Shown one piece after another: positions 1 to 11,829 of a stretch of 64,000 nucleotides of DNA. The DNA is from Fen-1254 sp963769605. GTDB taxonomy: Bacteria; Bacteroidota; Ignavibacteria; UBA10030. Positions within the stretch are counted from its first letter, which is position 1. Each line of letters begins with the position of its first letter. The stretch spans positions 124,001 to 188,000 of the forward strand of contig CAVYML010000002.1 in NCBI GenBank assembly GCA_963769605.1, given 5' to 3'. A program made the translations under genes and the position numbers. Under the pieces are notes generated by a model, which was not told the origin of the DNA, did no database searches, and saw nothing but the letters and a program-made list of their open reading frames with translations.

Positions 1-479
<479 letters not shown>

Positions 480-563
480 AGATTTGACCGACGCAAGTCG
501 CGTCAGAACTCAAGTAATGGACTCAAGACTAATTGAGTATTTCGTGCACTTTTATCATAAGAA

Positions 564-576
564 CACGTTCTTTGAA
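564..576 (+). promoter_or_regulatory. boxA-like antitermination motif in the 16S-tRNA spacer
   Basis: The string CGTTCTTTGA resembles the rRNA boxA element (E. coli TGCTCTTTAACA), to which NusB/S10 bind to keep polymerase resistant to termination. A near copy (AGTTCTTTGA) sits at about 3745, before 23S. Function is inferred from position and similarity only. Confidence 0.35.
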
Positions 577-590
577 TATAGAACCCACTG

Positions 591-664
<74 letters not shown>

Positions 665-760
665 CTCAATCATCGAGCGAAAGCTTCGTGTTCCCTCAGG
701 TGGTTGGCGATTGATGATTTTCGAATGTATCAATTCGTAAGTCTAAATCGAAAATTCCCT

Positions 761-833
761 GGGGCTGTAGCTCAGCTGGGAGAGCGCCTGGTTTGCAACC
801 AGGAGGTCGCCGGTTCGATCCCGACCAGCTCCA
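761..833 (+). tRNA. tRNA-Ala (anticodon TGC)
   Basis: A 73-nt cloverleaf with acceptor GGGGCTG (761-767) pairing with CAGCTCC (826-832) and discriminator A833. The anticodon TGC is at 794-796 in the loop TTTGCAA, and the T arm is GCCGGTTCGATCCCGAC. CCA is not encoded. This is the only complete tRNA-Ala here. Its 3' half, from the variable loop to the discriminator, is copied about 20 times in the array that starts at the next base. Confidence 0.97.
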
Positions 834-3419
834 CAAAAGATTGCAAATTGCAAATTGCAGATTTCAGATTGCAAATTTATTTATAATGTTCTTTAGATAA
901 AATTATTTTTATAGCAAGAGCGTCCCGCTTTCAGGCGGGAAGGTCGCCGGTTCGATCCCGACCAGCTCCACAAAAGATTGCAAATTGCAAATTGCAGATT
1001 TCAGATTGCAAATTTATTTATAATGTTCTTTAGATAAAATTATTTTTATAGCAAGAGCGTCCCGCTTTCAGGCGGGAAGGTCGCCGGTTCGATCCCGACC
1101 AGCTCCACAAAAGATTGCAAATTGCAAATTGCAGATTTCAGATTGCAAATTTATTTATAATGTTCTTTAGATAAAATTATTTTTATAGCAAGAGCGTCCC
1201 GCTTTCAGGCGGGAAGGTCGCCGGTTCGATCCCGACCAGCTCCACAAAAGATTGCAAATTGCAAATTGCAGATTTCAGATTGCAAATTTATTTATAATGT
1301 TCTTTAGATAAAATTATTTTTATAGCAAGAGCGTCCCGCTTTCAGGCGGGAAGGTCGCCGGTTCGATCCCGACCAGCTCCACAAAAGATTGCAAATTGCA
1401 AATTGCAGATTTCAGATTGCAAATTTATTTATAATGTTCTTTAGATAAAATTATTTTTATAGCAAGAGCGTCCCGCTTTCAGGCGGGAAGGTCGCCGGTT
1501 CGATCCCGACCAGCTCCACAAAAGATTGCAAATTGCAAATTGCAGATTTCAGATTGCAAATTTATTTATAATGTTCTTTAGATAAAATTATTTTTATAGC
1601 AAGAGCGTCCCGCTTTCAGGCGGGAAGGTCGCCGGTTCGATCCCGACCAGCTCCACAAAAGATTGCAAATTGCAAATTGCAGATTTCAGATTGCAAATTT
1701 ATTTATAATGTTCTTTAGATAAAATTATTTTTATAGCAAGAGCGTCCCGCTTTCAGGCGGGAAGGTCGCCGGTTCGATCCCGACCAGCTCCACAAAAGAT
1801 TGCAAATTGCAAATTGCAGATTTCAGATTGCAAATTTATTTATAATGTTCTTTAGATAAAATTATTTTTATAGCAAGAGCGTCCCGCTTTCAGGCGGGAA
1901 GGTCGCCGGTTCGATCCCGACCAGCTCCACAAAAGATTGCAAATTGCAAATTGCAGATTTCAGATTGCAAATTTATTTATAATGTTCTTTAGATAAAATT
2001 ATTTTTATAGCAAGAGCGTCCCGCTTTCAGGCGGGAAGGTCGCCGGTTCGATCCCGACCAGCTCCACAAAAGATTGCAAATTGCAAATTGCAGATTTCAG
2101 ATTGCAAATTTATTTATAATGTTCTTTAGATAAAATTATTTTTATAGCAAGAGCGTCCCGCTTTCAGGCGGGAAGGTCGCCGGTTCGATCCCGACCAGCT
2201 CCACAAAAGATTGCAAATTGCAAATTGCAGATTTCAGATTGCAAATTTATTTATAATGTTCTTTAGATAAAATTATTTTTATAGCAAGAGCGTCCCGCTT
2301 TCAGGCGGGAAGGTCGCCGGTTCGATCCCGACCAGCTCCACAAAAGATTGCAAATTGCAAATTGCAGATTTCAGATTGCAAATTTATTTATAATGTTCTT
2401 TAGATAAAATTATTTTTATAGCAAGAGCGTCCCGCTTTCAGGCGGGAAGGTCGCCGGTTCGATCCCGACCAGCTCCACAAAAGATTGCAAATTGCAAATT
2501 GCAGATTTCAGATTGCAAATTTATTTATAATGTTCTTTAGATAAAATTATTTTTATAGCAAGAGCGTCCCGCTTTCAGGCGGGAAGGTCGCCGGTTCGAT
2601 CCCGACCAGCTCCACAAAAGATTGCAAATTGCAAATTGCAGATTTCAGATTGCAAATTTATTTATAATGTTCTTTAGATAAAATTATTTTTATAGCAAGA
2701 GCGTCCCGCTTTCAGGCGGGAAGGTCGCCGGTTCGATCCCGACCAGCTCCACAAAAGATTGCAAATTGCAAATTGCAGATTTCAGATTGCAAATTTATTT
2801 ATAATGTTCTTTAGATAAAATTATTTTTATAGCAAGAGCGTCCCGCTTTCAGGCGGGAAGGTCGCCGGTTCGATCCCGACCAGCTCCACAAAAGATTGCA
2901 AATTGCAAATTGCAGATTTCAGATTGCAAATTTATTTATAATGTTCTTTAGATAAAATTATTTTTATAGCAAGAGCGTCCCGCTTTCAGGCGGGAAGGTC
3001 GCCGGTTCGATCCCGACCAGCTCCACAAAAGATTGCAAATTGCAAATTGCAGATTTCAGATTGCAAATTTATTTATAATGTTCTTTAGATAAAATTATTT
3101 TTATAGCAAGAGCGTCCCGCTTTCAGGCGGGAAGGTCGCCGGTTCGATCCCGACCAGCTCCACAAAAGATTGCAAATTGCAAATTGCAGATTTCAGATTG
3201 CAAATTTATTTATAATGTTCTTTAGATAAAATTATTTTTATAGCAAGAGCGTCCCGCTTTCAGGCGGGAAGGTCGCCGGTTCGATCCCGACCAGCTCCAC
3301 AAAAGATTGCAAATTGCAAATTGCAGATTTCAGATTGCAAATTTATTTATAATGTTCTTTAGATAAAATTATTTTTATAGCAAGAGCGTCCCGCTTTCAG
3401 GCGGGAAGGTCGCCGGTTC

Positions 3420-3453
3420 CCAGCCTGACTGCTGACGCAGTCACGCAGGCAGG
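3420..3453. repeat. 34-bp palindromic insertion in the T loop of a repeat unit
   Basis: The penultimate unit reads GGTTC, then 34 extra bases, then GATCCCGACC, so the insertion splits the T loop exactly. Its core is a perfect hairpin, GACTGC-TGAC-GCAGTC (3427-3442), flanked by CCTG and CAGG. Similar CCTGC/GCAGG-bounded palindromes occur near 24690, 27942 and 52753, which suggests a small dispersed REP- or MITE-like family. Confidence 0.8.
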
Positions 3454-3597
3454 GATCCCGACCAGCTCCACAAAAGATTGCAAATTGCAAATTGCAGATT
3501 TCAGATTTCAGATTGCAAATTTATTTATAATGTTCTTTAGATAAAATTATTTTTATAGCGAGAGCGTCCCGCTTTCAGGCGGGAAGGTCGCCGGTTC

Positions 3598-3631
3598 CCA
3601 ACCTGACTGCTGACGCAGTCACGCAGGCAGG
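3598..3631. repeat. Second copy of the 34-bp palindromic insertion
   Basis: Same position in the last repeat unit and same GACTGC-TGAC-GCAGTC core. One base differs near its left end and the target flank is slightly diverged (GGTCCCGACC). Two adjacent units carrying the same insertion means the unit was duplicated after the insertion event. Confidence 0.8.
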
Positions 3632-3743
3632 GGTCCCGACCAGCTTCACAAAAAAAATAAAATTTCAGATTTCAGATTACAAATTGAAAATTGTTTTATG
3701 TTTGTACTTCGTAGATCGTAAATCACAAAGTGCAATGTTGTAA

Positions 3744-3756
3744 AAGTTCTTTGAAA
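3744..3756 (+). promoter_or_regulatory. boxA-like motif in the 23S leader
   Basis: AGTTCTTTGAAAA resembles boxA and matches the motif at about 566. It sits about 190 bp before the 23S 5' end, where a second antitermination site would be expected. Assigned by similarity and position only. Confidence 0.35.
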
Positions 3757-3867
3757 ATTGGGAAGTGTGAATAATCGCAGCGGTTAGTAGCTGCCGAATG
3801 ACTTAGGTTGTCCGGCGAGCAAACGGGCGTGTGATTATTCCAAAATATAACCTAAAATTAAAGTTTT

Positions 3868-3937
3868 CTTTCCGTAATTCTATTGATGCACCTTCATTGA
3901 ATATGAAGATGATCTGTCTGTGTATCAACAAAGATTT
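3868..3937 (+). other. 23S leader arm of the pre-rRNA processing stem
   Basis: The leader (CTTTCCGTAATTCTATTGAT and onward to ATCAACAAAGAT) is largely complementary to the 23S trailer at 6990-7054. The two would form the long stem closing the 23S loop, the usual RNase III substrate. Complementarity was read by eye and has a few bulges. Confidence 0.75.
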
Positions 3938-3940
3938 TTT

Positions 3941-6986
<3,046 letters not shown>

Positions 6987-6989
6987 ATT

Positions 6990-7054
6990 TATTTTTGTTG
7001 ATTTACAGACGTCATCAACATGAGATGAAGTGCATCAATAGAGTAACGGAAAAG
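6990..7054 (+). other. 23S trailer arm of the pre-rRNA processing stem
   Basis: TGCATCAATAGAGTAACGGA and the upstream TTGTTGATTTACAGACGTC are complementary to the leader arm at 3868-3937. They form the 3' side of the presumed RNase III stem. Confidence 0.75.
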
Positions 7055-7121
7055 TAATGGTTATACGGGTCCGAAGATCGCAAGCCATCGGCAATTTTCT
7101 TCGGCACTTCCCAATGATTTT

Positions 7122-7237
<116 letters not shown>

Positions 7238-7245
7238 TTTTTTTT

Positions 7246-7286
7246 AGATAGTCCCAAGTCGAAAGGTTTGGGACTATCTGTTTTTT
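7246..7286 (+). terminator. Intrinsic terminator of the rRNA operon, copy 1
   Basis: Stem AGATAGTCCCAA (7246-7257) pairs perfectly with TTGGGACTATCT (7268-7279) and is followed by a T run. It begins 8 nt after the 5S gene. Confidence 0.9.
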
Positions 7287-7381
7287 GGGGTAACTGTCCC
7301 GCTAAAAAGCAGCGGGATTTCGATTTCGCACTTCATGCTCAATCTCAACATGGAAGAGTAGGTCGATGCCAGATTTTTTTT

Positions 7382-7423
7382 AGATAGTCCCAAGTCGAAA
7401 GGTTTGGGACTATTTGTTTTTTT
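7382..7423 (+). terminator. Intrinsic terminator, copy 2
   Basis: Same hairpin as at 7246, with one changed base in the right arm (TTGGGACTATTT) and a longer T run. It was duplicated with the 5S tail. Confidence 0.85.
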
Positions 7424-7520
7424 GGGGTAACTGTCCCGCTAAAAAGCAGCGGGATTTCGATTTCGCACTTCATGCTCAATCTCAACATGGAAGAGTAGGT
7501 CGATGCCAGATTTTTTTTAT

Positions 7521-7553
7521 ACCCCGAATCACAAAAATGATTTGGGGTTTTTT
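7521..7553 (+). terminator. Intrinsic terminator, third in series
   Basis: ACCCCGAATCA pairs with TGATTTGGGGT (one G-T pair) and is followed by TTTTTT. It has a different sequence from the two upstream terminators but the same place in its unit, after the last 5S tail copy. Confidence 0.85.
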
Positions 7554-7559
7554 ATTATG

Positions 7560-7620
7560 CGGGTAACTGTGCCGCCGGATGTGGCGGGATGTCGCACAGA
7601 ACGCCCCACATGGAAGTCCT
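7560..7620 (+). repeat. Decayed third copy of the 5S-tail unit
   Basis: GGGTAACTGT, a GCCGCC/GGCGG hairpin, GCGGGAT, TCGCAC and CATGGAAG appear in the same order as in the two intact units but with many differences. It probably records an older round of the same duplication. No gene is seen from here to 7777. Confidence 0.5.
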
Positions 7621-7777
7621 GCTTACAACGGGATAAAATCCAGTCTTGGAAGTGCAAGCTCGGAACTTTTTTTTTATATTCAATTTGGAAAGAATCTAAT
7701 TGTGCTCGGGTTCTATAAGTAAAGAGGGTTTGGTCGTGTTATGCATAAGAATTCCCATTTTATTGAGAAAGTCTTAT

Positions 7778-8974
7778 ATGAAATTTAAAAAATATTATCA
7801 TGAAAAATGGTTCGCAGGACTGGTTATTTTATTTTCGATAATGTCGATCTATGCTTTGCTCGAAATAAAGAATCATCGATTTGGGCTCTGTGATTTTGAA
7901 GTTTATTATGTTGCCGGTGGAAGAGTCCTGCACGGTGAAAATCTGTACCGTGCGGTTGAAGACGGATTTTATCATTACAAATATTCGCCGGTCTCGGCCG
8001 TTTATTTTATCCCTTTTTCCGTGCTCCCGTATACCGCCGCAAAAATCGCCTACTGGATTTTCCTGAGCTGCGTGGTGTGCTTCGGCTTTTACCTTCTTCT
8101 TAAAATTCTGGAACCGGACTTTAAACAGCGGACGGATCATCGCCGAACGAACAATTTATTTTTGTTGGCGGCGCTCGTACTTGTCGTACATATTGCGCGC
8201 GAACTCGAATTGGGTCAGGTAAACCATCTTCTTCTTGTTCTCTATATCGGCATCCTCTGGTTCCTTTCGAACAACCGGGGGATTGCGGCCGGCGCGCTTG
8301 CCGGGGCGAGCATTTTTCTTAAACCGTTCGGATTTATTTTTCTTCCGTGGTTTCTTTTGCGGAAACAATGGAAAGCGGCTGTATCGTTTCTTCTATCGGA
8401 CATTCTCTTTGCTTTTGTACCTGCATTGTTTATGGGATGGAGAGCGCTTTCCGGGCAATATACAGGCTGGCTTCAGGAAATGGGCATCGAGCTTTCGCAT
8501 AAAGAATGGATACTAGCGGCTGGTAATCATACGATATTTTCGCTCCTCACACGATATACTCCGCTCCAAATGACGTCTTTGGTAACGGATAATGTTTTAA
8601 CGTTCCAAATCCTTGTCCTTGCAATTCTTGCGGGAATATTTTTCTGGTTGATGCAAGAAGGGAAATCGATGGAACAATCTGTTCTGTTGGAAGGGGCGTT
8701 CCTCATCAACTTGATTCCTCTCCTCTCTTTTACAAGTTATAACGCTTTCGGTTTTGTGGAGGTATCGGTTTTTCTCCTCCTCTATTATTTCCAAAAGCTT
8801 ACGACCGCGCAGAAAATTCTTGCGGCGTGCGGAATGTTTCTCACGGGGTGTAATATTTACGAACTTGTCGGCAGAAAACTCTGGTTTATTTTTGAGAACT
8901 GGTCGCTGGTGGCGGTCGGAGCTGTGCTGTTGCTTGGAACATTGATTCTTGTTCGGAGAAAACATATCTATTAG
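7778..8974 (+). CDS. GT87/DUF2029-type membrane glycosyltransferase
   Basis: A 398-residue polytopic membrane protein with about 9-10 hydrophobic segments. The N-terminal pattern (one TM helix, then FGLCDFEVYYVAGGRVLHGE and KYSPVSAVYFIPFSVLP) is typical of the GT87 family. These are polyprenyl-phosphate-mannose-type glycosyltransferases, whose acidic DFxVYY region is thought to be catalytic. I started it at the ATG of MKFKKYYHEK; an upstream in-frame GTG-rich extension has no supporting signal. It is the first gene after the rRNA operon and stands alone. The substrate cannot be told from sequence. Confidence 0.8.
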   Translation: MKFKKYYHEKWFAGLVILFSIMSIYALLEIKNHRFGLCDFEVYYVAGGRVLHGENLYRAVEDGFYHYKYSPVSAVYFIPFSVLPYTAAKIAYWIFLSCVVCFGFYLLLKILEPDFKQRTDHRRTNNLFLLAALVLVVHIARELELGQVNHLLLVLYIGILWFLSNNRGIAAGALAGASIFLKPFGFIFLPWFLLRKQWKAAVSFLLSDILFAFVPALFMGWRALSGQYTGWLQEMGIELSHKEWILAAGNHTIFSLLTRYTPLQMTSLVTDNVLTFQILVLAILAGIFFWLMQEGKSMEQSVLLEGAFLINLIPLLSFTSYNAFGFVEVSVFLLLYYFQKLTTAQKILAACGMFLTGCNIYELVGRKLWFIFENWSLVAVGAVLLLGTLILVRRKHIY

Positions 8975-9340
8975 CTTCGTCATTATGGTGCTTCGAATAT
9001 GGGGGATCTTTAAAAAACTTACGCTTCTTCTTGAAACGGGAATTTATTTATTACTTTGAATGATTCTGATACGTTCTCCGCAAGGAACGACTTGCAGGAG
9101 ATATGAATGAATGTAAGGTGCGGGTTGACATGTGTGCTGCCGGAGCAGAAGGTGATAACGCACACGGATAGAGGGAAAGTGAAAATCAAATGCAAAAACC
9201 AGCCTGTGTAGCAGGATTCCGAAGGCAGTCGTATTCCGTTTATACGATAGTAAAATCTTACAGCTAGCATACGGTACAAGAAAAATAGTTTGCCTCTATC
9301 CCTTGCTCTGGGAGACATCTTTATGTAATTTACCATTACA
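8975..9340. other. Intergenic region before rlmN, no firm gene
   Basis: 366 bp between the GT87 gene and rlmN. Apart from one 34-codon reading frame described separately, nothing is supported. A 112-codon frame on the minus strand (9019-9357) has no ribosome-binding site and unnatural composition, and was not accepted. Confidence 0.5.
9107..9211 (+). CDS. Possible small protein, degenerate zinc-ribbon-like
   Basis: A 34-residue frame (MNVRCG..C..LPEQKV....KVKIKCKN) is preceded by GCAGGAG at about 6-8 nt spacing. The start, the LPEQ segment and the KIKCKN end recall the MJ0042-type zinc ribbon (two CxxC knuckles around a short beta segment). The cysteine spacing is wrong and the second knuckle is cut by a stop, so it may be a remnant. 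Further stops follow downstream. Weakly supported. Confidence 0.2.
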   Translation: MNVRCGLTCVLPEQKVITHTDRGKVKIKCKNQPV

Positions 9341-10417
9341 ATGAAGATGAATCTCAAAGGATTGAGTCTGGCAGAACTGCGGAATTTCGTCGAATCTCTC
9401 GGCGAAAAAAAATATCGCGCGGGACAACTCTTTTCCTGGCTCTATGCAAAGGGCGTACAATCATTTGACGAAATGTCCGACATTTCAAAGGAATTCCGCG
9501 ATACCCTGAAACGATCTGCATCGATCTCAAACCTTCAAACAGCTGCAAAAAACATTTCTTCGGATGGAACAATAAAATTCTTATTCAGACTCGAAGACGG
9601 CGTGGACGTTGAAAGTGTCCTTATTCCACCCGATCAGCAGTCGCCTGGATTCGAAAAACGATTGACACTGTGCGTCTCCACGCAAGTCGGATGCCCTCTT
9701 GGTTGTAAATTCTGCGCTACAGGATTTATGGGATTTACAAGAAATCTTACTGCCGGGGAGATTGTCGATCAGGTTATTCAAGCCCAACGGCAGAGCGAAC
9801 GGAGAATTTCGAACGTCGTGTTTATGGGAATGGGTGAACCGATGCTGAATTACGAAAATGTTTTCAAGTCAATTGCTCTCTTAAATGACGATCACGGGCT
9901 CAATATCGGCGCCCGCCATATCACGATATCGACGGCCGGATATGCCGATAAAATCCGGCAGCTCGCAAATGAAAAAATTCCGGTCAAACTAGCGCTTTCG
10001 CTCCATTCGCTGGATTCGGCCAAGCGTGCTTCCATTATGCCGATTACAAAAAAATATTCCGTGGAAGAATTGATCGAATCGCTGATTTTTTACTATCGCA
10101 AAACGAAGCACCGGCCAACCTTTGAATATATTGTTTTCGAAGGTTTTAACGATGCCCCTGGAGATGCGAAAGCGCTCATCGCATTGAGCAAAAGAATACC
10201 GTGCAAGGTCAATCTTATTCCTTTTCATTCGATCGAATTCATGCATACCGCGGGTAATGCTGCGAACTTGCATGCCGCATTGCCGCAGAAGATAGAGGCT
10301 TTTGCACAGACCCTGCGCAATTCCGATATGACGGTTTCAGTGCGCAACAGCAGTGGTATAGATATTCAGGCAGCGTGCGGTCAGCTGGCAATTTCGCATG
10401 GAGGAAAGGTTTCATGA
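9341..10417 (+). CDS. rlmN: 23S rRNA/tRNA adenine-C2 methyltransferase RlmN
   Basis: 358 residues, full length for the family. The radical-SAM motif CPLGCKFCATG (CxxxCxxC) lies near residue 122. It is followed by GFTRNLTAGEIVDQV and GMGEPMLNYENV, the SAM-binding GEP segment. The C-terminal NSSGIDIQAACGQL carries the conserved cysteine that forms the methyl-transfer intermediate. The enzyme methylates A2503 of 23S rRNA and A37 of some tRNAs, tuning translational accuracy. The start is ATG at 9341, with a second in-frame ATG two codons later; no strong ribosome-binding site is seen. Its stop overlaps the start of the next gene (ATGA). Confidence 0.97.
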   Translation: MKMNLKGLSLAELRNFVESLGEKKYRAGQLFSWLYAKGVQSFDEMSDISKEFRDTLKRSASISNLQTAAKNISSDGTIKFLFRLEDGVDVESVLIPPDQQSPGFEKRLTLCVSTQVGCPLGCKFCATGFMGFTRNLTAGEIVDQVIQAQRQSERRISNVVFMGMGEPMLNYENVFKSIALLNDDHGLNIGARHITISTAGYADKIRQLANEKIPVKLALSLHSLDSAKRASIMPITKKYSVEELIESLIFYYRKTKHRPTFEYIVFEGFNDAPGDAKALIALSKRIPCKVNLIPFHSIEFMHTAGNAANLHAALPQKIEAFAQTLRNSDMTVSVRNSSGIDIQAACGQLAISHGGKVS

Positions 10418-11088
10418 AAAACCGGCTAAAGAAAAATTCGTCTCCTCTCATATTTTTTTTGATTGCGGCTTCTCTTATCTTTACATTCCAGGAAAGCCGG
10501 GCGCAATGTGAATATGAAAAACGCGGTACCAGCGGATTTCTCGGCAGCGCAGGCTTTTTCGCGGGTTCAGGAACAGCCGGAGGAATCATTGATCTTGGCT
10601 ATTCTCCGAGCGGTATATGGGATGCCGGTTTTACATGGGAAAAAGGAGGAAGCGGTCCAACAGACAATGGCATATTTTCTCCTAACTTTACATATTACGT
10701 CTTGAAACAGGAAGATGCTCCCCGCATGCCTTCTCTCGGAGTTTCGATCAGCTATGGCCGGTACTCCACCGAGGAAACGACTTCTTTTATCGTTCCGGTT
10801 GGTACTGCAGGCGTGCGAGACAGTTCGTTGACTAAAAACACGGTATATAATTTTGTCACTCTTATGGGAATTGCTCATCGCCGGGCCGGTTCATGGCGAA
10901 ATTTCGATTTTCAACCGTTCTTCGGAGGCGGTTTTGCGCTGTCAAGCCAGGAATGGAACTTCGTCTGGCGCGGCGGCGTGTCGATAACGACGGTGCTTCA
11001 GCCAAACATGACCCTGGTCATAAGACCGTTTCTTCAGCGAGATCCCTTTTTGACGACATTTATTTTATCAGCGGGAATTCTTTTGTAG
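10414..11088 (+). CDS. Secreted, outer-membrane beta-barrel-like protein
   Basis: A 224-residue protein. Its signal peptide is a basic N-terminus (MKNRLKKN), a hydrophobic stretch and a likely cleavage after SRA. The rest is glycine- and aromatic-rich with alternating strands (GGIIDLGYSPSGIWDAGFTW, GVSISYGRYS, GGGFALSS) and ends on a beta-like segment, resembling a small outer-membrane barrel. It is translationally coupled to rlmN by a 4-base overlap, an arrangement without an obvious functional reason. No named family recognised. Confidence 0.7.
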   Translation: MKNRLKKNSSPLIFFLIAASLIFTFQESRAQCEYEKRGTSGFLGSAGFFAGSGTAGGIIDLGYSPSGIWDAGFTWEKGGSGPTDNGIFSPNFTYYVLKQEDAPRMPSLGVSISYGRYSTEETTSFIVPVGTAGVRDSSLTKNTVYNFVTLMGIAHRRAGSWRNFDFQPFFGGGFALSSQEWNFVWRGGVSITTVLQPNMTLVIRPFLQRDPFLTTFILSAGILL

Positions 11089-11171
11089 ATATCCTAAAAT
11101 GCCGATGAAACTCAAATGCAATGCAAATGTAACGCCAATTAACTGAATAAAAACTAACTGAACTAAGGACT

Positions 11172-11828
11172 ATGAAAATAATTCTTTTTGGACCTCCGGG
11201 CGTTGGGAAAGGAACCCAAGCCAAATTACTTGTTGAAGAATTTCACTGTGCGCATATTTCTACAGGCGACTTACTCCGGGCAGCGGTAAAGAATAAAACA
11301 TCGCTCGGACTTAAAGCGAAATCATTTATGGATGCCGGCGATCTCGTACCTGACGATGTTGTGATCGGCTTGATCGAAGAAGTACTGCAATCGGAAGAGT
11401 CACGCAAAAATTTTATTCTCGACGGATTCCCGAGAACGATTCCGCAGGCTTCCGCACTGGATGAACTTTTTAAGAAGCTGAGTATTGTTCTCGACTGCGT
11501 AGTCAGCATGGAAGTCGATAACGATGAAATCGTACGTCGGTTGAGTCAGCGCCTCTTGTGCCGCAGTTGCGGACGTATTTATACTCTTGAGCATGCCCCG
11601 GAAGGTGACAGAATATGCAAAAGCTGTGGCGGAGAAATTTATCAGCGTGATGACGATAAACCGGAAGCTGTGCGCCGCCGCCTGGAAGTGTACCAGCAGC
11701 AGACGAAACCTCTCGTGGAATATTATCGGAATTCTGGCCGGTTAGTCACGGTTGACGGTATGTACGAAATCGGGTATGTCCATAAATTGATCCTCGATCA
11801 ACTTTATAAGGGTAGAACCCGCATATAA
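11172..11828 (+). CDS. adk: Adenylate kinase
   Basis: 218 residues. The P-loop GPPGVGKGTQ is at residues 7-16, the AMP-binding segment STGDLLRAAV follows, and LDGFPRTIPQA is present. The LID domain is the long zinc-binding type: CRSCGRIY and CKSCGGEIY supply four cysteines. It interconverts ATP plus AMP and 2 ADP in the cytoplasm. ATG 11172 follows an AAGGAC-like site. The following GDPD gene starts two bases after its stop, so the pair is probably co-transcribed. Confidence 0.98.
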   Translation: MKIILFGPPGVGKGTQAKLLVEEFHCAHISTGDLLRAAVKNKTSLGLKAKSFMDAGDLVPDDVVIGLIEEVLQSEESRKNFILDGFPRTIPQASALDELFKKLSIVLDCVVSMEVDNDEIVRRLSQRLLCRSCGRIYTLEHAPEGDRICKSCGGEIYQRDDDKPEAVRRRLEVYQQQTKPLVEYYRNSGRLVTVDGMYEIGYVHKLILDQLYKGRTRI

Positions 11829-11829
11829 G

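Larger units (their letters stand above)
834..3648 (+). repeat. 137-bp tandem array (about 20 units) carrying the 3' half of tRNA-Ala
   Basis: The 3' end of the tRNA-Ala sequence (CAGCTCCA) recurs at 970, 1107 and so on to 3299. That is 18 steps of exactly 137 bp (2466 bp), with units that look identical by eye. Two longer units follow, ending at 3470 and 3648, each with a 34-bp insertion. A unit has three parts: an AT-rich stretch of TTGCAAA/CAGATTT words; TGTTCTTTAGATA, which resembles boxA; then AGAGCG, a CCCGC/GCGGG hairpin in place of the anticodon arm, and the genuine T arm and 3' acceptor strand of tRNA-Ala. The 5' acceptor strand is missing, so the units are not functional tRNA genes. 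No coding capacity is seen. Near-identity implies recent expansion, homogenisation or an assembly artefact. Confidence 0.95.
7238..7510 (+). repeat. Two extra copies of the 5S 3' tail plus terminator (136/137-bp period)
   Basis: The 5S ending TGGAAGAGTAGGTCGATGCC occurs three times, with the final A at 7237, 7373 and 7510 (periods 136 and 137 bp). Each unit also carries the TAGTCCCAA terminator hairpin and GGGGTAACTGTCCCGCTAAA with its GCGGG partner. The two units differ by about two bases. Only the tail of 5S is copied, so these are not extra 5S genes. The period equals that of the tRNA-Ala array, and both units combine a structural-RNA 3' end with a CCCGC/GCGGG hairpin. Confidence 0.9.

Noticed and set aside
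834..3648. CRISPR array
   Set aside because: The 137-bp units are identical throughout, with no short repeat/variable spacer alternation, and no cas genes are nearby.
897..3648. Additional tRNA-Ala genes in the array
   Set aside because: Each copy has the T arm and 3' acceptor strand but lacks the 5' acceptor strand, an intact D arm and an alanine anticodon.
7238..7510. Extra 5S rRNA genes
   Set aside because: Only the last 25 or so bases of 5S are repeated.
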